From positions 125,522 to 152,959 of the forward strand of contig BFEA01000460.1 in NCBI GenBank assembly GCA_003427395.1: a stretch of DNA of 27,438 bases. The letters run 5' to 3'. Source of the stretch: Chara braunii (taxonomy: Eukaryota; Streptophyta; Charophyceae; Charales; Characeae). Numbering within the stretch: position 1 is the stretch's first letter; the number at the start of each line of letters is the position of its first letter. Below the pieces are notes generated by a model. It worked only from the letters and a program-made list of their open reading frames with translations, was not told the origin of the DNA and searched no databases. Below are positions 19,445 through 27,438 of the stretch, piece after piece. A program made the position numbers and the translations under genes.

Positions 19445-20836
19445 CTAAGTGTCATCGTCTTTGCCCTTCAGTGTCATTAACGATTTGATAATGCTATCAA
19501 TCTTCGCGTCCTCAATCCTGTTCTTGCTTGCGACATATCTCGCAGTGTATTCTACCATCTCCTGACGCTTTTGCTTTGTCCGGTTTTCTTCTCTTTTCAG
19601 TGTGCCCATAACCACCGTTACCTCGTCCGTGCTTATTTCGTCGACAAGTGGTTGGTCGCTGAAGTGTTTGATGAGACATTCTGCGTTGATGCATGTGTAC
19701 ACACCGCAATCGTCTTCATTTTGTTGCTGCAGACAGTCAACTTTTACCATGTTTTTTCCAAACATGTCTCTACACATGGTCCATGATCCTCCACCTTTGG
19801 TTGATCTGTTGCCACGTCCTCCTGAATTTCGAAGATAGAATTCATCGAAGACCCAGCTACGTAGTGCATCCCAGCTCGGGTTGTATTTATTCCGAAGAGA
19901 GTTCATATGAATCAATGTCGGTTTGTATCTACCAGCTTTCGGAACTCCTTTTACGAAGTCCCCTACGTTTATCATCACCAACAGAGTCCAATGTCTGCGA
20001 TGCCAGATGGAGACTATCACCAATCTGCTATCCCTAATCCTGAATGCAAACGAAAAAATCAGCCCTTTTTGTCTTCCTTTCCTCAATCTATCTTCACATT
20101 NCGATTTCATCTTGTGCACCGGTTGTTTTGCTCGTATCAATTCGTGCCAGAACCATGTGCACACGAAAACAGGACATTTGCTTTGGTCCACAGATGCTTC
20201 GTCTAAAGTTGATTGCAACATGAAATCGATAATGGTCTCATGCAACCATCTGCTGGGTTTCAAAGTAGCGATATGACATCCCTGGACAANAATGCGTTCA
20301 CCCCANAAAGTTTCGATCTGAAAAGGTACAAGAGTTAAACCGTCCATTACGACTTGATTGCTCTTCAAATCTACCTTTTTGTTTGCACTTCTTGAGTCAT
20401 CAATATTCTCGTCTTCGTTCACATCCTCGTTGTATCTACTTTGAACATTCGAGTTGTCCATTTGNGCNTTTTNCTTCACATCTGCTACATTNTGTTTNNG
20501 AANTGAAGATGATTGCATTCCCCTTCTGTCGCTCCACCCTCGTCTGCCTTGCATGTAAAGAGCATATGCATCTGCGTACCAAGTTTTTTCTAATATCACA
20601 CTTTTTCTTTGCTCAAAATTGTCTACTGTCACACACTCATTTTTCCTTTTGTTCGGGGCGGCGTACTGAAAGCTGTCCAACGGGTCGTCCTCGTAGTCTT
20701 CGGTCTCTTTTGTCAAATCCACATCCACACTGCCATTCCTTTTCGAAGGCTCTGCGTCCGCTGCTCGTATCTGGATCACCCGTTCCACTGTGCCCGTCAT
20801 GTCCGGCTTACTTTTGCGTTCATTTTTTTCTTGCAT
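19445..20836 (-). CDS. Ulp1/C48-type cysteine protease-like protein
   Basis: The 463-codon frame has an acidic, low-complexity N-terminal ~200 residues and a C-terminal protease domain. Catalytic landmarks of the Ulp1 (SUMO protease, C48) family are His282 in HRRHWTLLV, Gln371 in LQQQNEDDCGVYTC and Cys377. The triad Asp, normally in a DSL context, is Asn312 (LIHMNSLRN). The family cleaves SUMO-like modifiers; plant and algal transposons often carry such genes. The frame is open upstream of the ATG to about 20925, so an upstream exon ending near a CTAG acceptor is possible. Nine ambiguous bases lie inside, suggesting collapse of similar copies. The final residues are Lys/Asp-rich. The frame is intact, but activity is uncertain because of the Asn. 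Confidence 0.8.
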   Translation of the reverse strand: MQEKNERKSKPDMTGTVERVIQIRAADAEPSKRNGSVDVDLTKETEDYEDDPLDSFQYAAPNKRKNECVTVDNFEQRKSVILEKTWYADAYALYMQGRRGWSDRRGMQSSSXXKXNVADVKXXXQMDNSNVQSRYNEDVNEDENIDDSRSANKKVDLKSNQVVMDGLTLVPFQIETXWGERIXVQGCHIATLKPSRWLHETIIDFMLQSTLDEASVDQSKCPVFVCTWFWHELIRAKQPVHKMKSXCEDRLRKGRQKGLIFSFAFRIRDSRLVIVSIWHRRHWTLLVMINVGDFVKGVPKAGRYKPTLIHMNSLRNKYNPSWDALRSWVFDEFYLRNSGGRGNRSTKGGGSWTMCRDMFGKNMVKVDCLQQQNEDDCGVYTCINAECLIKHFSDQPLVDEISTDEVTVVMGTLKREENRTKQKRQEMVEYTARYVASKNRIEDAKIDSIIKSLMTLKGKDDDT

Positions 20837-21333
20837 ACCCCCTCTCGCAACTCGACGAGGGACTACAAATTGTGCAGAAGCCTTGCGTGCTGTATTCTGG
20901 GTCCTCTTTCGGCTCCATGCTAGTTATGACATTTTTTATCTGGAAACAAAGAGGGCATCAGTCAAATACAGAGGCTTATCACAACGTTGTAATGTTGTCT
21001 AATCAATTGCCAGGTACATATATGCATGTCTTTGTGAGTACAAGCGTCATACACTATGAACAAGAGTAGTTCATGTAGTTTCACCAAATGACATTCACAT
21101 CCTCTTCATCTAACTTTTCTTTTCACATCGCTCTTTTAGAATGGATATGTGTTTAGATAAACTTACGTGGTGATCACATATGAAAATGCGATTATGGTTC
21201 CCGAAATACAGACGTCACGTTCGTTATGTGACACATGTTGTTATTGCCTTTTGTTTCTCGCCACTAATAATCAGGTCATCCTCTTCCCCCTATACCGTTT
21301 GTTTGGGGCCTGTTCCCTTGGAAGCTTTCCTAG

Positions 21334-21405
21334 GGTCGGCAGATGCGCTGATATTTGACGCACATTGATAAGGTTGTACAAAATAGACGGACGCACCTGC
21401 CGACC
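21334..21405. repeat. 72-bp foldback element, copy 2
   Basis: The arms GGTCGGCAGATGCG and CGCACCTGCCGACC pair over 14 bp with one mismatch. It lies inside unit 1 of the tandem duplication. Confidence 0.85.
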
Positions 21406-21451
21406 ACCGTTTTCCGATTGTCTGAAGCTTCGCCGTGTAAACAACGGGATG

Positions 21452-21534
<83 letters not shown>

Positions 21535-21578
21535 AGTCGGCGTTTCTCTGGGGCCAGTTCCCTTGGAAGCTTTCTTGG

Positions 21579-21650
21579 GGTCGGCAGGTGCGCTGATATT
21601 TGACACACATTGATAAGGTTGTAGACAATAGAATGACGTACCTGCCGACC
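21579..21650. repeat. 72-bp foldback element, copy 3
   Basis: The left arm GGTCGGCAGGTGCG pairs with TACCTGCCGACC plus preceding bases. The loop is nearly the same as in copy 2, since both lie in a tandem duplication. Confidence 0.85.
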
Positions 21651-21710
21651 ACTGTTTTTGGATTGTCTGAAGTTTCGCCGCGTAAACACCGGGATAAGAG
21701 AGGGAGAGAG

Positions 21711-21747
<37 letters not shown>

Positions 21748-22003
21748 CGGCATTTTTCTTTCTACACAACTTCGTACGTATTGTCTATTGACAATGTTTC
21801 CCAATTTTTTCCCTTCTGGTGCAATAAAACAGTTAGCATGTCAAGTAATTGTAAGAGTGTGAGGATAATTAAAAGCGGAATCGATGTCTGTCTTCGTTAG
21901 CAAGTTTGTGCACCGATATGGAAATGCAGGACCGTGCAGAAAGCCAAATTGTCTCAGTTATGAGAGTTATACCTTCAAGCATACGATGACCCATAGAAAT
22001 CCG

Positions 22004-24194
22004 TCAGAGTGTGTACTTATTAACATAGAATTGGTTTTCCTTTCGCACAGCAAATCGGCCTGTTCCCCATTGGGGCTTCTTGAAATATGGAACTATATGT
22101 GCAGTGTCGATTATGGTATCCGTAGAAATTACGCTGTTGAGCTGTCGATCATTTGCTTTCTCCCACTTCACAACCTTGCATGCCATAGTGACACAGGGCT
22201 CGTGCCTGATTTCTTTATACCAGTGTACATATGCACACTCAGATGTGTGAACCTCTTGACCTTGCTGACCTTGTACGACGAAAAACATACCCATTGATGC
22301 ATACCACAACTCTCCTTCTACGGCTCTAACACATACATCGCTGTGGACAGGCCGGCCGTGAAACCGTGGTGAAGCTCTGGCTATTTGTACCATTGATCCC
22401 CTGATACTTCTATCGTCGGTGCATGCAATTGCAAGGTGCGTCCTTGTTTTGATCATTGTCTCGTCCGTGGGGGGATGGCATTCGTTTTCGTTGAAAAATA
22501 CTGATAACGCAACTCTGAAATTCTCTCTATACGATATGTTCTCGAGAGTGAATGCATCCTCTTCACTCTTGCCTTTACTAGCGTTTGCGGAGACATTCTG
22601 TAAAGAAAACCATTTCAAACGCAGTGTGGCTATGTTTCTTGCAGACAAGGTGTTTGTTCCACTTGTCTCGGCATTGCTGACAGCAGACCAGTTCTCAGTC
22701 TCCCTTATCTTTTGTCGACGTATACATTATGTTTCGTCTTGCAAAGCGATAGATCGACGGACATGGTCTACCATCTGCGTTGTAGCCTGTCTGCGATTTG
22801 ATGATCGATAAGGATCTTTGCAAAATATAATATGATGATGCTCCCATACATCGGCTGCGAATGTGTCCGGAAGCCCTGACCGCTCCATGCATGCCCTGAA
22901 CTTGTTTTGATCATGCATCTTTGGCAATTTTCATCGTGATGCTTGATATCGGCCCATGTAAGTTTTCACATAATACATGAAATCACCTGACAATTCGTCA
23001 GAGTAATCGAGAGAAGCTACTGTGTGCGACACCCTCCGAAAAAGTGCCATATAAAATTTCATAAGCTTGCAGAAACACTTCGTCAACCGCTTCCCTGCTC
23101 TACCCTTCACTACATTGTGAACCACGAACATAACCACGGTCATCACGGAGCGATTCTGCTTCACCTCGAATCTACCTTCTCTGGAAAAGAAATCACTACC
23201 TGTGCGTACGGGCAATACAAGTCCTGGATATGTGTTTACGCTAAGTACGCTAGAAGCGTGGCCAGTTCTGACACACAGGCCAGTGCGTAAGCGAACGATG
23301 CGTAAACACATATCCAGGACTTGTATTGCCTGCGTCTTTTGGCCTGTGTGTCAGAACTGGCAAGTACGCTAGAAGCGTGGCCTCTATTGCCCTATCGGCA
23401 ACACACATCATGAGTGGATATGCTATTTGTTTCATTCTGTCATCCACATGTGTTTTGTCTGAGTATAACGAAAAAAGAACCACATACCTTTGTTGCCCTC
23501 TCATGTCCAACCCCTTCGCTGTGCGCACTGTGTTTTGTACGTGCCTCAACATCGATGTCGTTATGGCACCTGTTATTGGACTATTCTAATCCGTCTCTGC
23601 CGGAACTTCTATGACTAATTTGTTCTTTGATCTGAATCCATATTCTAGTAATGACAAGAATGCCGTCTTCCAATCACGGAACCACATATCTTCCTTCCTC
23701 ATATCTACTTCTTGCCATGCATTAACCTCTGTTTGTCGACCTGTCCACTGTAGACACTCTTTTCCTGTGCGAAAAGGTATCGAGCAAGGATCGAAGTGTG
23801 GATTACGGACTATTGCAAGTAACGCATCCATATCTGTGAGAAATAATCCTAGTCCCCCTCTTGCCGATAACATCATTGCTGCTATTTTTCGTGCAGAGTC
23901 ATAATGTATAACATTCTCATTATGACTTGCGACCCCGTTGTGTAATTCATCATCGTCAACATTTTCATTGAAAGGTTCACTTCCTATCCCCGCGTGGATG
24001 GTTCCTTGAATGTCTGCTGGAGTTGGGTCATCATCTCTGTCATCCCCTGTCGGTATCATGTTCTCATCACCACTAGATGATGACGCCAGGTCAATGATAC
24101 TTGCAGGGCATTCTCGTGATCGATGTGAGTTCATAGCTTGTGTACTTCCAAATGCACGGCCGCAATCACATGTCATGTATCCGTGTGCCGCCAT
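22004..24194 (-). pseudogene. Plavaka-family (CACTA superfamily) transposase pseudogene
   Basis: Translation starts best at ATG 24194 (MAAHGYMTCDCGRAF), with a degenerate zinc finger CDC-x12-H-x4-C. Following blocks match my knowledge of Plavaka transposases: IPFRTGKECLQW and MWFRDWKTAFLSLL; YSDKT with YPLMMCVAD and LLAYLPVL; then VKQNRSVMTVVMFVVHNVVK; KLPKMHDQNKF and WEHHHIIFCKDPYRSSNRR; and finally RASPRFHGRPVHSDV with YVHWYKE. Stops lie at 23586 (TAG), 22931 (TGA) and 22727 (TAA). The blocks before and after 23211-23382 are in different frames, and the family's middle part, including most catalytic residues, is absent there. The protein would cut and move the transposon. It lies in the same orientation as the Ulp1-like gene downstream. 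This copy is dead. Confidence 0.85.
23211..23382. repeat. Interleaved inverted and direct repeats at the transposase break
   Basis: A perfect 30-bp inverted pair (23211-23240 and 23301-23330) is interlaced with a perfect 22-bp inverted pair (23261-23282 and 23340-23361). A perfect 21-bp direct repeat (23243-23263 and 23362-23382) starts AAGTACGCTAGAAGC. The order is A, d, B, A', B', d. It sits at the frame break and missing centre of the transposase. Confidence 0.95.
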
Positions 24195-24681
24195 CGTCAA
24201 CTGCAATTCCTCGTACTGCACTTTCTTTGTTACATATTATGTGCGAGAGTTCTGGTAATATATGAATGAAAAATATCAACCTTTTCATATCAGTTGTTAC
24301 TCGTCTACGAGGTCGACAATTTGCAGTGCAGTATTTTTTTATTTTTTTTTCCCTGTTATTTCGCAAACATACACATCCATATCTTTATGATGGAGAGCAA
24401 TTCGGTTTTTCGTCCTCGCAGATAAGGCACATAATTCAAGTTCCCTCTCAGGTTGCATCTCCTTCCAAGCCTTCACATATGTTTATAGTATCAATTTCGT
24501 TGTTTGCAGAACAGGTAAAAAAAAAAAAAAAACTAAAAAAAAAAAAATCCCCCGTTACTCCTCGTGCATTTATGAACACACATGCGATACAGCAAGGACC
24601 AGAATCATACGCGGAAGAGAGGCCTGAACCATACCTTGAAGGTGAGGTTATAAGGGTCCACTTTCGTCTTATGCGTAGCAG

Positions 24682-24753
24682 GGTCGGCAGGTGCGCTGTT
24701 TTTCGTCTTTGAATTACGAGGTTGAAAAAAAAAGAGTGGCGCACCTGCCGACC
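24682..24753. repeat. 72-bp foldback element, copy 4
   Basis: The arms GGTCGGCAGGTGCGC and GCGCACCTGCCGACC pair perfectly over 15 bp, and in RNA the stem could extend about 7 more pairs using G-U wobbles. The loop sequence is unrelated to that of copies 2 and 3. Confidence 0.85.
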
Positions 24754-25196
24754 TCCATGTACAGAAGGAACACAGAGCGGTCTATGGGCGAGCGGGTACG
24801 AAGACGAGGAAGATGAGCAATGGCCATCGGATCATGCTTGGAACGAAAGGCATACACGACGAACTCATATCATGTTGTGCACATCCAAACTCTACGAGAG
24901 GGCATGACATACCACATCCTCACTAACACACAGTTCCCATCACATAAGTCAAATAGCAAGGTGAAGATTCGCACACAGAATTGAGGTCATGCCCGTTATG
25001 AGGCGACTTTCACTAAAGTTATATCTCACGCATTCCAGATTTAGGACGTGTTCGTCGGCGATCCCCCCAAAAAAAAAAACGAAAAAAAAAAAATGATAAA
25101 ATAAAAAAAAAGGAAAAACAAAAAAAATCATAAAAATTTACTTTCCAATTACAAATAACTGTGTCCTGCTGATAACAGTGGCGACATGTTTGATGG

Positions 25197-25226
<30 letters not shown>
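25197..25226 (+). repeat. A30 homopolymer
   Basis: Thirty uninterrupted adenines; other A-rich runs lie 70-150 bp to the left. On the minus strand this is a poly-T run downstream of the gene at 25384-26988. Confidence 0.9.
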
Positions 25227-25227
<1 letters not shown>

Positions 25228-25383
25228 ATAAGAGCAAAATACAAACAAAAAGCTCGTTTCCGCTCCTCGTGTTTGAAATAATTACCAAATACAACATCGA
25301 ACTTTTAAACCTCTATTACAAAAAGTTTCTACTAATTTATTATGTGTGATCTTTGTAATCCTTGTCAAGGACAAAATGATCAA

Positions 25384-26988
25384 CTACCCTGCACCGGGCC
25401 CTAGATTTCTGGAGATAGTAGACAAGATACCTGTAGCATTTGACAAACCAGGGTGGACATCATGACCATCAGCACGAGCAACTGCTCCAGCAACTACACA
25501 ACCCAGGTTATCGCCCCATCCTTCGTATGTACAAATAACAACCTCTTTATTTACCAGCACAAACCATGACTTCCCGCCACAGGAAAAGTCCTTCCCCGTC
25601 TGACATGTTCTCATGAGTGATGAGACTGTTAGCTGCATTAACTTTCCATCGGGGGACGCCGATTCATCAACGATACGTAAAGCGGGATGTGGCTCACTGT
25701 AGTGTCTTGCCAACCTCAGCACGGCATGACACCATCCTGCTTCACTGCTGTCCTTTGACTCCGGAATCTTGCAGAAGTCCTCGTCGATGTACGCATCTGC
25801 AAAAAGTTTCTCGTTAAAGATGTAGAAACTTTCCGTGTCCACTTGTGCATCAAATGCCTCCTCTCCCTCACTCTGCCCTCTGCCATCAAATGTGCGAAAA
25901 TGTTGCGACATGATAACAGGGTTTTCTCCGTTGTCACCATCATAAACAAATGACCTCTCAAATTTTCTCTCCACAGCTTTGCTGGGGGTAGGATTCTCTT
26001 CCTGGCCAGCGGAATGAGACGAGTTCTGGAGCGTTCACTGCAGGATTAAATCCTCTGCTTTCACGTCGTGCTTTGTTACTTTCTCTGAACCGCTATCCCC
26101 TCTGAACATGGTCACNGCAAGTTTGGTTTGTTGATGATTACGATCACTACTGTCCTCCTCCTCCTCTACACAGCTCTTCTTACACTTTGCGGCGACGAGA
26201 TCCCAACCCTGCTGTCGCTTGCGCTGCCTATCAACCTCTGTAGGAGCTGCACATATGGCTTGTGTTGCGCACTCGATTACACAATCTTGAACTAAGGTTG
26301 ACATTGCATTGGACACAGAAGGAGGAGCTAAGGAGTATGTCACTGTTTCCCCTCCTGCAAGCACATCTGTGATCACAGGATGGAGGATGCAGTGAATGAC
26401 ATTTCTATCGCATTTACTTCTCCTGGTCAAATCCATAATTTGATCCAGAAGGAACTACTCAATTCCATCAGCAACAATGACAGGCAACTCTGCAAGACAA
26501 GCGTGTTGCACACAATTTTTTAAGGGCAACTGCGACAAGGATAACACCTCGGCCGCGCCTGGTTTCAACAGGGCGGCATTCAAGGGTAGCCTCAATTGTG
26601 CGGCACGTATCTTCGATTGCAGTTTTTTCCTAAACGTGAGTTTTGTGCACATGCCACCCTTTTGGTGTTTATTCATATCGACATCCTCCTGTTCTGTGAT
26701 CCAATCCAGAAATGGTTTCTCCGTGTAAGATTGTATGTCAATCGGTCTGTTGGGGTGGGAAACCGTTGTTCTTTCTAAGAGGGGTGAGTGATGCAGCCTG
26801 TCCAGAAAGACGCTTGCATCCTGCATGTTGTCGAGGTTGCGAGCAAAGGTTGCATCGACATCGATATGCACATGAAAATAACGACGAACCCTCTGTCTCA
26901 AGTGCTGCAATTCGGAGTTATAATGCACAGAGGGCGTGGCAAACTGCATCACCGTCTCTACCGCAATGATGTCATGTGAGGCCGACAT
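25384..26988 (-). pseudogene. Unrecognised gene, one frame with two nonsense codons
   Basis: Three open segments share one frame over 535 codons, separated only by TAG at 26455-26457 and TGA at 26035-26037. The first (26988-26458) has LRQRVRRYFHVHIDVDATF and LHHSPLLERTTVSHPN. The second (to 26038) is Cys- and Lys-rich with CKKSCVEEEEDSSD. The third (to 25384) has FYIFNEKLFADAYIDEDF and SSEAGWCHAVLRLARHY. I find no known domain, signal peptide or membrane segment. The sequence GAAG|GTATGT around the first ATG looks like a splice donor, so the gene could have upstream exons or a different start. It shares orientation with the transposase 1.2 kb downstream and may be an accessory gene of the same element. 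One ambiguous base lies at 26116. Confidence 0.55.
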
Positions 26989-27438
26989 ACCTTCTTCCGC
27001 CTGTGAGATGCAGCTGATTACGAAACGCAGTTATCGCCATCCAATCTGAAGTTCAACAAACATCGAAAACAATGGAAAAACAAGTTATATACATATAATG
27101 TAGGACGAGAAAGTAGGCCTATGAGGTCGATTTTTGCCTGCGTACACACGCATGTGTGAGCAGTCATGCGTCGTCCCCAGACAGGGTGTCGGGCAGGGAC
27201 AGTGCAGAGCAAAAAAGAAAAAAAAGAAAAAAAAAATTATTATCACGAATATACCAAATAATTACGGGAAAAAAAAAAAAAATTGTTGTCATCCTTCATG
27301 TCACACATCGATTGCAAACGACCTATTTCTGTATGTCCTCTAATGTAAAGAAAAAAAAATAAAAATAAAAATAAAAATACAGAATATATATTCTCACCAA
27401 CAATAACCTGCAATTGCATACCCCACCTCTCTCCCCCC
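26989..27438. other. Right edge, A-rich, no gene
   Basis: No coding trace. A-runs lie at about 27210-27236 and 27270-27282, and a short (AAAAAT)n repeat at about 27350-27378. The window ends in a C-run. Confidence 0.5.

Larger units (their letters stand above)
21305..21760 (+). repeat. ~245-bp tandem duplication with microsatellite tails
   Basis: Unit 1 (21305-21549) and unit 2 (21550-about 21760) both start GGGGCC(T/A)GTTCCCTTGGAAG. Each then contains a 72-bp foldback, (G/T)GATTGTCTGAAG(C/T)TTCGCCG and a GA repeat, and ends with GTCGGC(G/A)TTT. Unit 1 has a (GATA)n(GA)n tail, unit 2 only an interrupted GA tail, hence the length difference. Confidence 0.9.
20837..22003. other. Spacer between protease-like and transposase genes
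   Basis: No supported gene. It holds the 245-bp tandem duplication with two 72-bp foldbacks and GATA/GA repeats. The long minus-strand frames at 21271-21804 are translations of these microsatellites. Confidence 0.6.
24222..25383. other. Spacer upstream of the transposase, A-rich
   Basis: No supported gene. It holds poly-A runs at 24517-24532, 24535-24547 and 25197-25226 (30 A), A-rich sequence around 25068-25130, and one 72-bp foldback. The first part would contain the transposase promoter, but no convincing TATA box was found. Confidence 0.5.

Noticed and set aside
21271-21804. Three long minus-strand frames with Ser-Leu runs
   Set aside because: Translations of GA/GATA repeats and the tandem duplication.
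1-27438. CRISPR array or bacterial operon
   Set aside because: No regularly spaced identical repeats; splice sites, LTR/PBS and transposon types point to a eukaryotic nuclear genome.

Overview
The window looks like a repeat-rich, transposon-dominated stretch of a large plant-lineage genome. I infer a streptophyte alga of the Chara type. The reasons are the style of the Ty3/gypsy pol remnant, a perfect plant tRNA-Asp primer binding site, a spliceosomal GT-AG intron, Ulp1-type and Plavaka-type genes together, long microsatellites, and an assembly gap plus scattered ambiguous bases. The species is inference, not proof. No intact host housekeeping gene, rRNA, tRNA or CRISPR array was found.

Left part (1-5700, plus strand): a decayed Ty3/gypsy pol (protease/RT linker, reverse transcriptase, RNase H, integrase). 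It can be followed through three frames and about eight internal stops, ending near 3615. It is followed by about 2 kb of non-coding sequence full of imperfect tandem repeats, an 8-bp microsatellite, a TATA-like box and a poly-A run, which may be the 3' end/LTR of that element.

Middle part (5700-16500): mostly gene-poor. A possible Arg/Pro-rich gag-like ORF lies on the minus strand (5763-6227). A 4.5-kb stretch (7046-11620) shows no convincing gene. A degenerate reading frame of unknown function (11621-12892) comes next. Then comes the clearest retrotransposon landmark of the window: a putative 298-bp LTR (13083-13380) with perfect 6-bp terminal inverted repeats, 4 nt before an 18-nt tRNA-Asp PBS (13385-13402). 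A degraded gag-position frame follows (13652-14387). After that lie a CCCC-TAT-GGGG motif repeat, a 400-bp almost cytosine-free tract with a G-quadruplex motif, SINE-like and foldback sequences, and a 259-bp N gap.

Right part (17425-26988, minus strand): four gene remnants in the same orientation. From upstream to downstream they are an unrecognised gene with two nonsense codons (26988-25384), a Plavaka-family (CACTA superfamily) transposase pseudogene with its catalytic middle missing (24194-22004), a Ulp1/C48-type cysteine protease ORF whose triad Asp is Asn (20836-19445), and a two-exon accessory gene with a charged N-terminus and a conserved-looking C-terminal domain (19397-17425). They may be the cargo of one large, decaying DNA transposon.

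Most unusual signals: a 71-72-bp foldback element present four times with conserved stems and, outside one tandem duplication, unrelated loops; an interleaved inverted/direct repeat exactly where the transposase has lost its centre; and a recurring ~40-residue module in the reading frames on both sides of the LTR.
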